Shown: positions 1-10,088 of the stretch, piece after piece
Numbering within the stretch: position 1 is the stretch's first letter
Layout of the letters: the number at the start of each line of letters is the position of its first letter
Position numbers and translations under genes: made by a program
Source of the DNA: JANXQG01 sp963780045
Lineage (GTDB): Bacteria > Planctomycetota > Planctomycetia > Pirellulales > Thermoguttaceae
Length of the DNA: 64,000 nucleotides
Direction: 5' to 3'
Assembly (NCBI GenBank): GCA_963780045.1
Contig: CAVZZZ010000004.1
Span: 1-64,000 of the forward strand
The notes under the pieces: model-generated
What the model saw: only the letters and a program-made list of their open reading frames with translations
Told to the model about the DNA's origin: nothing
Databases searched by the model: none

Positions 1-90
1 TCCCATTGGACGCATTCCGTGCCACACGTAAAACAGCGGTTACACAAAAGAAGAACCCGTAACGTCTCTTGGAACGGAGGCCATTATCGT

Positions 91-2355
91 CTATGGCTCG
101 ATCATCAGCTTTGCCTCGTGGCCCGCCTGGCAGTCCGGCGCGAGCCATACGGTCAACTCGCACCGTTCGACGACGTTCTTCATCTCGATGTTCCAAAAAG
201 ACAGCTCCTCCTTGGTCAGCGAGAACTTCACGGTGCGAGACTCGCCGGGAGCAAGCGAAATCTTCTCGAACCCCTTCAGCTCGCCAACGGGCGGGCGACG
301 CTTGTGCCGCGGAGGCGAATGTAAAGCTGCACGACCTCGGACCCGGCACGCGGTCCGGCGTTGCGCACATCCGCTTCGACGTGGACCGCGCCGCCGCTGT
401 TCAGCTCCGCCACGGTGATTCGCGGCGTTGTGATTCGCGTGGGCGAGTAGTCGAACCGCGTATACGACAGGCCCCAACCGAAGGGAAACAGCGGCGTGTT
501 GCTCTCGTCGATGTAACCAGTGACGTAGCGGTCCTTGCCCGGCGCGGGCCGGCCGGTGTTGAAGGTGTTGTAGTACAGCGGTTCCTGGCCGACGCTGCGC
601 GGGAAGCTGGCCGTAAGGCGGCCAGTAGGATTGGCGTCGCCGAACAGCGTCCGCACCAGGGCCGCGCCGGATTGCATGCCGGGAAACCACGCTGCGAGGA
701 TCGACGGCAAGTGCTGGGCTTCCCAGGAAATCGCCAGCGGCCGTCCGCTGAAGAGCACCAGCACTATCGGCTTGCCCGTAGCAACAACAGCTTGCAGCAG
801 TTTGAGCTGTTTGCCGGGCAGGTCGAGATGGGCGCGGGACTCGGCCTCGCCGCTCATGTCCGGGGCCTCGCCCAGCGCCATGATCACGGTATCGGCCTTG
901 GCGGCTGCGGCAAACGCCTCGCCGAAGCCAGCCTCGGAGTCGCCGCGGGTGTCCGCGCCTTTGGCATAAAGAAGCTGGCCATGGAGGCGTTCTTGCAGGG
1001 CGTGACGCAAGGTCACAACCTCCTTCACATTGGCCTTCATCACCCAGGGGCCGAGCATGGCCGCGCGATCATCCGCCAGCGGGCCAATAAGGGCAACGGT
1101 CTTACCTTTGGCTAGCGGCAACAGCGGCCGCCCGCGGACCGGCTCGTTCTTCAACAGCACGAACGACTCTTCCGCAGCACGCCGGGCAAGATCCAAGTGC
1201 TCCGCAGTGGACGGTGCGACGGCCGCCGCGGCGGCTTTTTCGTCCACATAGGGCCGCTCGAAAAGGCCTAGCGCAAACTTGATTCGCAGCACGCGGGCGA
1301 CCGCGCGATCGACGACTTCCATTTTCAACCGCCCGCTGCTCACCAGCTCCGGCAGCTCGGCGGAGTACAGCCCGCTCTGCATGTCCATGTCAACGCCGGC
1401 AGTGATGGCCTTTAGGGCGGCTTCGCGGCCATTCAGGGCGACGCCATGCTGGATAAGCTCGCCGACCGCGTCCCAATCGCTGACCACGAACCCGCGAAAG
1501 TCCCATTCGTCGCGCAGGATGCCGGTGAGCGTATGGCGGTTGGCGGAGGCGGGCACGCCTTGCAGCGCGTTGAAGGCGCTCATGAATGTGCCCGTGCCGG
1601 CCTCCAAGGCGGCGTGGAACGGCGGCAGATAAATGTCGCGGAGCGTTCGATCAGAGATGTCAACCGTGTTGTACTCGCGCCCGCCCTCCGCCGCACCGTA
1701 GGCGACGAAATGCTTGGCGCAGGCGAGCATCGCCGTCGGCGCCGCAAGGTCGCTGCCCTGATATCCGCGGACCCACGCCGCCGCCATCCGCGCGCCGAGG
1801 AAGGGATCCTCGCCGCTGCCCTCGGCAATCCGGCCCCAGCGGGCATCGCGGGCGATATCGACCATCGGCGAAAAGGTCCAGCGGATGCCGTCGGCTGTCG
1901 CTTCCACGGCCGCCATGCGAGCGCAATGCTCGGCAAGTTCGGGATCCCAGGCGGCGGAAAGCCCCAACGGGATCGGATAGACCGTGCGATGGCCGTGGAT
2001 CACGTCCAGCCCGAAGAGGATGGGGATCTTCAGCCGCGATTTTTCCACTGCCAGCCGCTGCAAGTCGTTGCAGGCACGCGCGCCGGTCAGGTTGAGCACC
2101 GAGCCGAGGCCGCCTCGCGCGGCGAGCTCATTTTGATCGACTCGCGCCGCCCGGTCCGGTGGCCGCGCCATTGGAGAATTGCGTTAACTGCCCTGCCTTT
2201 TCGGCCAGAGTCATTTGCTTCACGAGCGCGGCTACTTTGGCATCGAACTCGTTGGACTGAAACATGAGCGGGCGCTCCGCGGCCGGCGAACCTTCAACGA
2301 CAGCCAGCGCGACGGCGGCGGCAACCGCGACGTGCAAATAGGCTCGTGGTTTCAT
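91..2355 (-). CDS. bglX: Glycoside hydrolase family 3 beta-glucosidase, two frame breaks
   Basis: Exported GH3 enzyme expected to remove terminal beta-linked glucose from oligosaccharides. The product starts with a signal peptide (MKPRAYLHVAVAAAVALAVV). It continues into the GH3 N-terminal barrel, with KHFVAYGAAEGG and the nucleophile region VVSDWDAV near residue 295. The C-terminal sandwich domain carries GEAESR, and a fibronectin-III-like tail holds PVGELKGFEKISL. Two single-base breaks interrupt it, near 2155 (just after the signal peptide) and near 290 (a C run before the FnIII domain). The correct sequence resumes in another frame each time, and about 755 residues result if both are repaired. 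The start at 2355 is the first Met of the signal peptide; an upstream in-frame Met at 2373 is less likely. Family is sure, substrate is not. Confidence 0.85.
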
Positions 2356-2663
2356 CAGGCCAATTATACGCACGGCCCACCGACGAGGGCGCCGCAGTGC
2401 TAACCAAATGCAAACAAAACGCTAACCGATTGCTTGCCCGCGATTCACAACCTCCACACAGTTTTTCGGCAGAATGCATGCGTTGGCAACAACTCGCGTC
2501 GCAGTAAAGCACATTACAGAGAGACACGTCACAAGGCTGGACGCCGAGGCAGGGAGCGAACGCAATCGCCTTCTATCACCCCACCGGTTGACCCAGGACC
2601 GGTACGTGCGGTTCGGAGCTTGGATCTGCCTCGGCGGCCAGCCGTCTTTTTTTGAACCTCAAA

Positions 2664-2698
2664 GAAAAACGGGGCGCGGCGACCGCAGCCGCCGCGCT
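2664..2698 (-). terminator. Rho-independent terminator
   Basis: Read on the minus strand, an 8-bp GC stem (2674-2681 with 2690-2697) is followed by CCCG and a run of five T. It lies about 40 bp past the stop of the secreted hypothetical gene ending at 2736. Confidence 0.6.
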
Positions 2699-2735
2699 CC
2701 GGAGCAATTGCACGCGGTTCACATCGCCGGGCAGG

Positions 2736-4455
2736 TCACTTTTCTTCACTTTGCTCCGCGGGCGGCTGCGTGCCGGCGGCCTTGCCTTCGGCCGCCATCA
2801 CAATCGCGCGCCCTGCCAACCGCAACACGCCCTGCTGGACCTCCAACCGCACTCGCACGCCGTTGGCAATCGGCCCTGCGGTCAAGCTAACGTGGTCCTC
2901 GCCCGGCGACTTCTTCAACTCGGCCACCGCCATCTTGGCAAAAGGCCGCTCGCCTGGCTTGGCCACCTCCGTAGCCACGCTGGCGATCGAACCAAGCGCA
3001 TAGCAGATGCTCATGGGCGGCACTGGCTTCGGTCCGGTCTTGCCGGAAGCAACGGCAAACTCCTTGAGCTTCTCGCCGGCGTCGCGTCCGGCCCCCACGT
3101 AGACGTTTTCCTTGCCCACCGCAATGACGCCAACCAGCCGCTCGCCGAACAGTTTCACCATCATATCGCGGTTCTTGGCATCCTTCGGAATCGGGACCGA
3201 GATGATGTGGACGTTGTGGCCCTCGACTTTTTGGCCGTCGAGCTTTATGTACTGGGCCGCTTCCGGATGCTTCTCTTCGATCAACTTCACTGCCGTGTGC
3301 AGAATCTTGTCGAACAGTTCGCCGTCGGCCACGTAGAACGCGCCCAACCCTGTCGCCGCATCCGGCTTGATTAGGCCGGTAATGACGGCATCGACGCGGC
3401 CCGAATTGACGATCTTCGTAAACAAGTCCGACACATTCTCGGCGATCTCCTTCAGGGATTCGCGCTTGTCTTGCGGCGCGTCCTTTTCAATATGGCTCAC
3501 GGCCTTTCCGCGAATGACCTTGATCAGGTTCAGGGCGATCTCCTGCTTGGCTTCGGGAATCTCGCCGGCAACCGCCCAAACCGCTGCCGCGTCCGGGATG
3601 CGGAAATTGGCAAAGCGCGTCTCGCCGTGCGCGGACGCGGCCATTTCCTCGGCGGTTTTCGTGCCGGGCTTGGCGCTGACGCTGAAATCCAGATAGGTCT
3701 TTTCCGCCTTGCGGTCCAGGCCCCAGCCGACATTGATCTGGTCCAGGTCTCCCGTGACGCGCGTAAGGTAGCCCTCCAACTGCTCGTGGAGTTTCTTTCG
3801 CAGATCGAATTGCTCGTCCGACTCGTCGTCCTTCTTCTGGCGGACCTCCTTCTGAAGCGCGTCCTTGATTCCGGAAAGAAACTTGTCGCGCAGCGCATCG
3901 GGCACATTGCTCAGGAACACCCGCCCGGAAACGATGTAGTTTTTCTCCAGATCACGGAGCACCGCGGCCGGATCGACGACCACGTCGGCCAGCACTTCGG
4001 CTTTGTCGGAAAGGCAGGCCCATTTGCCGACCTGCTTGAGATAGGTAGTCTTGCTGCCGTGTTCGGGCGAGAGCTTGTAGATGTCGTCCTCCTTCTCGAC
4101 CTTGTTGTAGAGCTTCAGCAGGCCCAGGGCCTCTTTGAAGTTAGTGATGGGCACGAAGACGTAGCCGACGATGCCGTCCTCACCGCCGGCTTGGACGATC
4201 GCGCCGGAGGGTCTGGTCTTGTCAACGCCGGCAAGACCCTTGAACTGTGTGAGCATGGAAACGAGACCGTCGGCCGCCGCACCCAAGTTCGGCCGGTCGG
4301 CAAGTCCGCCAATAAAGTTGATGTCGTCGATGAGGTCGTTGTAGCTGGCCACAGCCACCGCCGCGATCGGTTTGGGCTCCGCCGCTTGCGATGACGGCAG
4401 GTACGCCGCCGAGCGAAACGGCAGCGACAAGAAACAAGCTTGCACGGCACTTCAT
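2736..4455 (-). CDS. Secreted hypothetical protein, frame break in signal peptide
   Basis: Exported protein of about 570 residues that I do not recognise. The start at 4455 is chosen because it has a clear AGGAGA ribosome site and begins a good signal peptide (MKCRASLFLVAAVSL, then PAVIAS). The mature protein (AEPKPIAAVAVASYNDL) is in a different frame, so one base is wrong near 4390; without that repair the apparent start would be at 4445. The mature part is rich in Lys, Glu and Asp, has no clear catalytic motif, and ends in a Gly/Ala/Pro-rich tail. Internal phrases such as DRPNLGAAADGLVSML recall secreted planctomycete hypotheticals. A terminator follows the gene, so it is probably monocistronic. 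Confidence 0.7.
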
Positions 4456-4569
4456 GAAACTTCTCCTGAAAGGGGGGTAACGGGAAATCGGGACGATGAC
4501 AAATATACTTCGTTGCAGGCGGCCGAATCTTGGAGCGATAACGGTCGGATAGCTTGCCCGACAACCGGG

Positions 4570-4598
4570 CTTTTCGTGCCTCGGCAGCATCGTATAAT
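4570..4598 (+). promoter_or_regulatory. Possible sigma-70 promoter for the Bax inhibitor gene
   Basis: A perfect TATAAT lies at 4593-4598, about 50 bp before the gene starting at 4648. The matching -35 at 4570-4575 is poor (CTTTTC), so only the -10 is convincing. Confidence 0.35.
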
Positions 4599-4647
4599 AG
4601 GGGTGTACACGAATTTGTCAATTGACGAACCAATCGAGGAATCTGTC

Positions 4648-5370
4648 ATGAGTTACGCACAAGAGCCGGACCGCAACTATTACGGAGGAGGCTTCGCCGC
4701 GATGGCTGCGGCCGACGAGCGGGCCTCGTTTATCACCAAGACCTATTTGCACCTGGCCGGGGCGGTGGCCGTCTTTGCCGGGCTGTGCGCCATCATGTTG
4801 ACCTACGGCGTCTCCGAGAAGATGGTTGGCCTGCTGGCGGGCAGCCGATTCGGTTGGTTGATCGTGCTCGGCGCGTTCATGCTGGTGAGCATGGTTGCGT
4901 CCAATTCGGCGCAATCGGCGGTCAGTCCTGCCACGCAATACGCCGGGCTGGGACTTTACGTAGTCGCCCAATCCGTCATCTTTGCGCCTCTGCTGTATAT
5001 TGCGAACCGTCTCGATCCGTCGGTGATACCCTCGGCCGCGATGACCACGCTGGTGCTTTTCGGCGGCCTCACTTTGGCCGTCTTTGTCACCCGCAAGGAT
5101 TTTTCCTTCCTGCGGACGTTCCTCGTGTTCGGCGGATTCGCGGCCATGGGGTTGATCGTCATGGCGATCCTGTTCAACTTCCAGCTTGGCGCGATCTTCA
5201 CTTATGCCATGATCGCCTTGTGCTGCGGTTACATCCTCTACGACACGTCAAACGTCTTGCACCATTACCGCATCGGACAACATGTGGCCGCGGCGTTGGC
5301 GCTATTCGCCTCCGTGGCCCTGTTGTTCTGGTACATTTTGCAGTTGTTCATGTCGTCGCGGCGGAACTAA
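4648..5370 (+). CDS. Bax inhibitor-1/YccA family membrane protein
   Basis: Integral membrane protein of 240 residues from the BI-1/YccA (TMBIM) family. These proteins act as pH-sensitive ion leak channels or modulate membrane proteases; the bacterial role is not settled. Seven hydrophobic segments can be followed, starting with YLHLAGAVAVFAGLCAIML near residue 35 and ending at ALALFASVALLFWYILQLF. The family region GAIFTYAMIALCCGYILYDT sits near residue 190, with the conserved acidic residue in YDTSNVL. The start at 4648 follows a GAGGA ribosome site. The frame is open further upstream, but without BI-1 similarity. A small hypothetical gene follows 12 bp downstream and may be co-transcribed. 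Confidence 0.9.
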   Translation: MSYAQEPDRNYYGGGFAAMAAADERASFITKTYLHLAGAVAVFAGLCAIMLTYGVSEKMVGLLAGSRFGWLIVLGAFMLVSMVASNSAQSAVSPATQYAGLGLYVVAQSVIFAPLLYIANRLDPSVIPSAAMTTLVLFGGLTLAVFVTRKDFSFLRTFLVFGGFAAMGLIVMAILFNFQLGAIFTYAMIALCCGYILYDTSNVLHHYRIGQHVAAALALFASVALLFWYILQLFMSSRRN

Positions 5371-5382
5371 GCGGCGCGGTTC

Positions 5383-5798
5383 GATGTCTGAGGTATCAGA
5401 AGAAACGACTGGGACCGTCGTGCCGGATGTCGCCGCGCCTCCGTCCGACGATCCGCCCGGTCCGACATTTGACCTATCGATTTATGTCGAGCCACAGGGC
5501 ATTGTCTGCGAGTTCCAGTGCGAGGGCCGCAAGGTGCAGTGGACGATGCCGCGAACGGTAGTCCGCCGCGCCAACAAGGCAATGACCATTGACTACGTTT
5601 TCGACCTTTTTGGCGCCGGGCCGATGGTAGGCTACTACCTTCGCGAGGCGGCGACCAACGAGCCGGAGTTCCTCATGGTACCCCGCGGTCAACGCCCTGA
5701 CCGACCGCGTGACCAAGGCCCTGCGGCACGTGCAAAAGGAGCTGCGCAAGGCGGCACAAAGTGAGCAAGGCGCGTTGGAAGAGCAAACCGTGACGTGA
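5383..5798 (+). CDS. Small hypothetical protein, one frame break
   Basis: Unrecognised protein of about 138 residues starting 12 bp after the Bax inhibitor gene, so probably in the same transcript. It has an acidic, low-complexity N terminus (SEVSEETTGTVVPD), then a compact domain with DLSIYVEPQGIVCEFQCEG and AMTIDYVFDLFGAGPM. In the given frame it ends in a basic, Pro-rich tail at 5764. A shift of one base near 5673 gives a more natural end, with YPAVNALTDRVTKALRHVQK followed by a Glu/Gln-rich helix and a stop at 5798. The second version looks like a real coiled-coil C terminus, so I treat the first as an artefact. No function can be assigned. Confidence 0.55.
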
Positions 5799-5815
5799 AT
5801 GGCGCAGTACGGCGG

Positions 5816-5956
5816 ATGCGACCGAACATTCCGATCGGCGAGAAGCCTATTCCGCTTAAGTGGCTTGCGGAATTCGAAGCTGCGGCCCGGAGAGCGCTTC
5901 AAAAAACTCTTTTATTAAGACATATAAACCGGTACTCGACGACGCCACTTACGTAA
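5816..5956 (+). CDS. Possible 46-residue small ORF
   Basis: An ATG at 5816 opens 46 codons ending at TAA 5954-5956. The peptide begins MRPNIPIGEKPIPLKWLAEF and is fairly amphipathic. No good ribosome site precedes it and no homologue is recognised. It may be chance. Confidence 0.2.
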   Translation: MRPNIPIGEKPIPLKWLAEFEAAARRALQKTLLLRHINRYSTTPLT

Positions 5957-5995
5957 GGTTTTTGCGAAAAACCGATTCGTCGTAAGTACCAACAG

Positions 5996-6029
5996 AAACG
6001 GCACTTGCGATTCCTCGCAAGTGCCGTTT
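5996..6029 (-). terminator. Strong hairpin terminator after tmRNA
   Basis: A perfect 15-bp stem (5996-6010 with 6015-6029) closes a TTCC loop. It lies 4 bp beyond the 3' end of tmRNA, with T-rich sequence on both sides, so it could stop transcription from either strand. Confidence 0.75.
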
Positions 6030-6032
6030 TAG

Positions 6033-6389
6033 TGGAGGCGGCGGGGATCGAACCCGCGTCCCGCGACATTTCCGTGCAGACCTCTACGCGCGTAGTCGAA
6101 CCGATTTGCAAACCGTCGCCGCACAGTCCCCGGTTCGACAGGGTTCCTGCTTGGCCAGTCGGCCGCTTGGTTTAATCCCGGGCGTCGCCAACGTCGACCC
6201 GAAACGATCCGGAATTGCAGCCGGCAGTCGGTCCTCTCCGGAGAAGAACCTCAGCCGGGGTTGCCATGTTAGGCAGCCATAGCCATGTTATTGGCAGATA
6301 AATTTTAGTCGGCTTTTTGCGTGGCCTGCTGACCAACCACGGCACGCCGCCTGCACTTCATACTGCCCGGTCGAATCCAATTCGCCCCC
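6033..6389 (-). ncRNA. ssrA: tmRNA (transfer-messenger RNA)
   Basis: Rescues stalled ribosomes and tags the unfinished protein for degradation. The 5' end GGGGGCGAATTGGATTCGAC pairs over 7 bp (one G-U) with the 3' acceptor CGCCTCC. The 3' part ends with a T-arm carrying GGTTCGATCC and discriminator A. CCA is not encoded and must be added. After the conserved AAAAAGCCGACTAAAA stretch, the resume codon GCC at 6295 starts the tag frame A-N-N-M-A-M-A-A, with TAA at 6271-6269. That tag has the usual Ala-Ala end recognised by ClpXP. Length is 357 nt, normal for one-piece tmRNA. Confidence 0.95.
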
Positions 6390-6400
6390 GTATAAAGGCA

Positions 6401-6429
6401 ATAATACCGTTTAGTTCGGGCGCAGGCAA
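6401..6429 (-). promoter_or_regulatory. Promoter of tmRNA
   Basis: On the minus strand, TTGCCT (6429-6424) is spaced 17 bp from TATTAT (6406-6401). This matches sigma-70 at 4/6 and 5/6, about 11 bp before the mature tmRNA 5' end. Confidence 0.5.
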
Positions 6430-6519
6430 GCTACAAAATAGAGGCGAGGTACTAAGAGCAGAATGTTGACTTTCCGCACGCGTAAATATTTCGCGTCCAT
6501 CTACCTACTGTGGGGAAAA

Positions 6520-7279
6520 ATGACATACACTTTAGTAGTGGACAATGCTTTTCTAATTGCTGAGAATGAACACCTTAAAGCGGAAGTTGCTCGCCGGGCG
6601 GCAGCAGAGGCGGCCCTGCGCAGAGCATAGCCATCTGCGCAGCGTGCTGGCGATCCACGAGAAGGAACGGCAGTTGGTGGCTTACGACATCCACGACGGC
6701 TTCGTGCAGCCCGCCATCGCCGCCAGCATGGGCCTGCAAGCCGCCCTGGCTGCATGCCCGCGCGAACCCGAAACTGCCCGACAGCACGTGGTTTCGGCGC
6801 TGCAGTTGCTGCAACGGAGCTTGTCGCAGGTCCGCTCGCTGGTGGCCGGCCTCCGTCCGGCAGTGCTGACGGAAGCGGGTTTAGTTGCGGCCATCGAGCA
6901 ACTCGTCCAGGACGCTCAGAGCAGCTCCCAAGCCTTCATTGAATGGTCTGGGCAGGTCGCATTCGATCGCCTCTCGCCGGCGCTGGAGGCGTCGATCTAC
7001 CGCATCGTTCAGGAGGGACTGACGAACGCCGTTCGGCACAGCGACAGCAAGCGCGTCGCAATTGGCATGCGGCAGGTGGATGACACAGTCCATCTTCGGA
7101 TCGAGGACTGGGGCTGCGGTTTCGATCCGGCTCGGCCTATGGCAGGTCGCTACGGCTTGGAGGGAATACGAGAGCGCGCACGGCTTTTCGGCGGCGCCGC
7201 CCGAATTGATAGTGCTCCCGGCAAGGGCACGCGTATCGAAGTCGATCTACCCTTGATTGAAACCGCCGAAAGCGAATAG
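6520..7279 (+). CDS. NarL/DegS-type sensor histidine kinase, one frame break
   Basis: Soluble histidine kinase of about 250 residues with a HisKA_3 dimerisation domain and a HATPase_c domain. The phosphorylated His is in EKERQLVAYDIHDG. The ATPase domain shows the N box EGLTNAVRHS, the G box DWGCGFD and GLEGIRERARLFGG. The best N terminus starts at 6520 after a GGGGA site and encodes a coiled coil (LIAENEHLKAEVARRAAAEA). It is in another frame than the kinase, so one base is wrong near 6622. No membrane segment, sensor domain or neighbouring response regulator is visible. It is an orphan cytoplasmic kinase that must find its NarL-type partner elsewhere. Its 3' end overlaps the convergent beta-barrel gene by 33 bp. 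Confidence 0.8.
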
Positions 7280-8416
7280 CCGTGCGGCGTCTGCTCGCTT
7301 TAGAACATGAAGCCGAAGACGGCCGCCCGCGGTGTACATCGTCGAGCGGGGCTGGTAGGCGCCTTGCACGACGGAAGAATCTTCCCACCGCATCACTTCG
7401 CCGCGGAGAGCTGCGAAGAAGTGCGTATAGCGCAGACCGATCTCCACGTTGGCCATAACGCCCGGCTTGGGCCACACGGGGCGGTCGCCGATCGTCGCAT
7501 AGTCGTAGGTCAGCACTGTCGCGCCGACGCGCGATTCGGAGTACAGGTCGAGGTTCTGCCGCAAAGGAAAGTGCGTCTCCGCGCCCAAGTAGGGATAAAA
7601 GGTCCACCAGGTCTCTTCGTAGCCGTAGACGGGATTGCCGTCGGGCGTCGTGCCGTCGTGCAGGTCGCGGAACCAGAAGCGGCTGCCAAGTCCGCCGAGA
7701 AAGGCGATGCGGCCTTGCCAGGCCGCCGGCTCCCATATCATCTCGTATTCGCCGCGAAGGCCGAGATAGCCGGTGTTCGACGGCAGGGTCTCATTCACTC
7801 CGTTGCCGTCGAACTGTCCGTACCCGTCGTAGTGGACCTCGCCGCCGAACATCTCGGCGCGAATGCGTTCGATGCCGAATTGCCGCTGGTAGCCCAGCGT
7901 GAACAACGTTCCGCTCTCGTTGACGAAATCCGCGCCGGCAACCTTTTCGTTCCAGTGAAAGTATTCAACCCGCGTGTACCAGGCTGCGGGCGGCGATGCG
8001 GCTGCGGCAACCGTGGCCGGCGAGGGAAGGACCTGCGCCGGCGGTGCGTAACTTGGGCCGCTGGCGCCGGGGGCCAGTATGTCGGATCCAATAGCCGTTG
8101 TGCCAGGGCCATAGATGGGAGCGCTGGGGCCAAACGACGGCCCCGCTAGTCCGTCCGCGTTTTGTTGAGCGGGCGCCGTAGACCACGGCGCGACGGAGCC
8201 GGGAGGAACCGAACGTATCGGCGTGTCTGGAGTCGGCGGCACCGGAACCGCGGCATTCATGGGCGGCGCCGCGGGGTTCCAGCCCGAAGGATCGCTCACG
8301 CCGGACGGATATGCCGACTGGCCATTTGCATAGCGACCGACGGTCTGAGCGGCCGCAGGCGGCGCAACCGCGACGAGCGCGACCGCAAGCAAGCAGCCGG
8401 GATTTCCGATTCTCAT
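7247..8416 (-). CDS. Predicted outer-membrane beta-barrel protein
   Basis: Exported protein of 389 residues, not assigned to a named family. The start at 8416 (MRIGNPGCLLAVALVAVAPP) follows an AAGGA site and gives a signal peptide cut after AAAQT. A Pro/Ser/Ala-rich linker of about 130 residues follows. The C-terminal 230 residues alternate aromatic and polar residues (WYTRVEYFHWNEK, YPYLGAETHFPLRQNLDLY), as in a transmembrane barrel. It lies 76 bp after fabF on the same strand and could be read through from the fatty-acid genes, though its role need not be linked to them. It may be a porin-like surface protein; this is inference from composition. Confidence 0.65.
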   Translation of the reverse strand: MRIGNPGCLLAVALVAVAPPAAAQTVGRYANGQSAYPSGVSDPSGWNPAAPPMNAAVPVPPTPDTPIRSVPPGSVAPWSTAPAQQNADGLAGPSFGPSAPIYGPGTTAIGSDILAPGASGPSYAPPAQVLPSPATVAAAASPPAAWYTRVEYFHWNEKVAGADFVNESGTLFTLGYQRQFGIERIRAEMFGGEVHYDGYGQFDGNGVNETLPSNTGYLGLRGEYEMIWEPAAWQGRIAFLGGLGSRFWFRDLHDGTTPDGNPVYGYEETWWTFYPYLGAETHFPLRQNLDLYSESRVGATVLTYDYATIGDRPVWPKPGVMANVEIGLRYTHFFAALRGEVMRWEDSSVVQGAYQPRSTMYTAGGRLRLHVLKRADAARLFAFGGFNQG

Positions 8417-8492
8417 CTTGGATCCTTGGAGTCGAGGGCAGATCGTAAACACCGCCCCATCGAGAGTCAAGAGGAAAAACGCGGAAAAAGGC

Positions 8493-9740
8493 TCAAATCC
8501 CGTTCCGCAGCCGGCTGACGATCAATGAGCCGTTGTGTCCTCCGAAGCCGAAGCTGTTCGACATCGCAATCTTAATCGGACGCTGCCGGGCCTCGTTGGG
8601 CGTGTAGTCCAAATCGCAGGCCGGATCGGGCGTTTCGTAGTTGATCGTCGGCGGAACAACACTGTCGCGAATAGCGAGAATCGAAAAAATCAGCTCGATG
8701 CCGCCGCTGGCCCCAAGGAGATGTCCCAACTGGCTCTTCGTGCTGGAAACGCTCAGCTTCTTGGCGTGGCAGCCAAAGACGGATTTGATCGCCGTCGTCT
8801 CGGCCGCGTCGCCCAAGGGAGTGCTGGTGCCGTGGGCATTGATGTAATCGATGTCGGCCAGATCGATCCCCGCGTCCTTAACAGCCAGCCGCATGGCGTG
8901 CGCGGCGCCGGCGCCGTCCTTGTCGGGCTGGGTGATGTGGCCGCCGTCGGCGCTCATGCCGTAGCCGATCAACTCGCCGTGGATGTTCGCGCCGCGGGCC
9001 TTGGCGAATTCCAGTTCCTCAAGGACGAGCACGCCCGCGCCTTCGCTGAGGACGAAGCCGTCGCGGTCGCGGTCGAAGGGGCGGCTGGCATGTGTCGGAT
9101 CGTCGTTCCGTTCGGAGAGCGCCCGCATGGCGGCGAAGCCGGCTACGCCCAGCCGCGTTAGCGCCGCTTCGGTCCCGCCGGTAATCATTACGTCGGCGTC
9201 GCCGCACTGGATCGTGCGCAATGCCTTGCCAATGGAATTCGCCGCGCTGGCGCAGGCGGTGACAATGCATTCGTTCGGCCCCCGCAGCCCCCACTGGATC
9301 GATACTTGCCCGCTGGCCGAATTAGCGATTAACTTCGGGATGGTGAACGCCGAAACCTTGTCCGGCCCCTTGGTGAACAGGCGCTCGTGCTGCGTTTCAA
9401 GCTCGGTCAGGCCGCCAATGCCGGAACCGATAATCACGCCGCAACGGAACGGATCGTACTTGGAGAAGTCGATGCCGCAGTCCTTTACGGCGTCGACCGA
9501 GGCCACGATGGCAAACTGCGTGAAGCGGTCGAGCTTTTTTTCGTCGCGGGCCTCAATGTATCCCAAGGCGGAAAAGTCGGCAACTTCGCCGCCGAAGCGG
9601 ACGCGATAGCCGCTCGCGTCGAAGCGGCGCAGCGTGGCGATCCCACTATCACCGTTCAGCACGCGGGTCCAGATTTGCGCGACCTGGCGGCCAAGCGCAG
9701 TGACCGCTCCCAATCCCGTTACGACGACGCGCCGCTTCAT
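8493..9740 (-). CDS. fabF: 3-oxoacyl-ACP synthase II
   Basis: Condenses malonyl-ACP with acyl-ACP in fatty-acid chain elongation. It shows the thiolase-fold signature: active Cys in TACASAANSIG, first His in INAHGTSTPLGD, and second His in KSQLGHLLGASGG after the conserved Lys. The C-terminal Gly-rich motif is NSFGFGGHNGSL. At 415 residues it has normal FabF length. The start at 9740 (MKRRVVVTGLGAVTALG) matches the family N terminus; an upstream in-frame start at 9803 adds 21 unrelated residues. It is the last fab gene of the rpmF-fabD-fabG-acpP-fabF run, 87 bp after acpP. Confidence 0.95.
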   Translation of the reverse strand: MKRRVVVTGLGAVTALGRQVAQIWTRVLNGDSGIATLRRFDASGYRVRFGGEVADFSALGYIEARDEKKLDRFTQFAIVASVDAVKDCGIDFSKYDPFRCGVIIGSGIGGLTELETQHERLFTKGPDKVSAFTIPKLIANSASGQVSIQWGLRGPNECIVTACASAANSIGKALRTIQCGDADVMITGGTEAALTRLGVAGFAAMRALSERNDDPTHASRPFDRDRDGFVLSEGAGVLVLEELEFAKARGANIHGELIGYGMSADGGHITQPDKDGAGAAHAMRLAVKDAGIDLADIDYINAHGTSTPLGDAAETTAIKSVFGCHAKKLSVSSTKSQLGHLLGASGGIELIFSILAIRDSVVPPTINYETPDPACDLDYTPNEARQRPIKIAMSNSFGFGGHNGSLIVSRLRNGI

Positions 9741-9827
9741 TGTCTCTTTAATAGCCTGCGCCGAAAGTGACGGAAACGCTCTGCCAGTGTCCGTTCGCGG
9801 CACTTCCAGCCTGTGCCTCTCACTCCG

Positions 9828-10088
9828 TCAGCTTGACGAGGCCCCGCTGTTCTCCACGGCGTTCTTGATATGGTCGACGGCCTGGCCGACCGTCTGGATC
9901 TTTTCCGCGGCGTCGTCGGGAATGTTGATGTCGAACTCCTCTTCGAGCTCCATCACCAACTCGACCGTATCGAGGCTGTCCGCTCCCAGATCGTTGACGA
10001 ACGACGTGTCGCGGTTTATCTGGTCCTTGTTCACGCCAAGCTGTTCGGCAACGATATCAATTACACGTTCTTCAACTGTGGCCACCAC
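9828..10088 (-). CDS. acpP: Acyl carrier protein
   Basis: Small acidic carrier that holds growing acyl chains on a phosphopantetheine arm. The modified Ser is in LGADSLDTVELVMELEEEF. At 86 residues it is slightly longer than E. coli ACP because of a Ser-rich tail. The start is GTG at 10088, placed by a strong AGGAGGAG ribosome site 7 bp upstream. Its place between fabG and fabF is the standard order. Confidence 0.96.
   Translation of the reverse strand: MVATVEERVIDIVAEQLGVNKDQINRDTSFVNDLGADSLDTVELVMELEEEFDINIPDDAAEKIQTVGQAVDHIKNAVENSGASSS

Noticed and set aside
1..90. Gene or terminator at the window start
   Set aside because: No hairpin with T run and no supported frame; nothing can be stated about these 90 bases.
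91..2355. GH3 gene as a true pseudogene
   Set aside because: Only two single-base shifts in an otherwise intact, motif-complete sequence, matching the window-wide indel pattern.
6033..6065. tRNA gene (T-arm and acceptor visible)
   Set aside because: It is the 3' tRNA-like end of tmRNA; the 5' end, pairing and tag frame lie further along the same strand.
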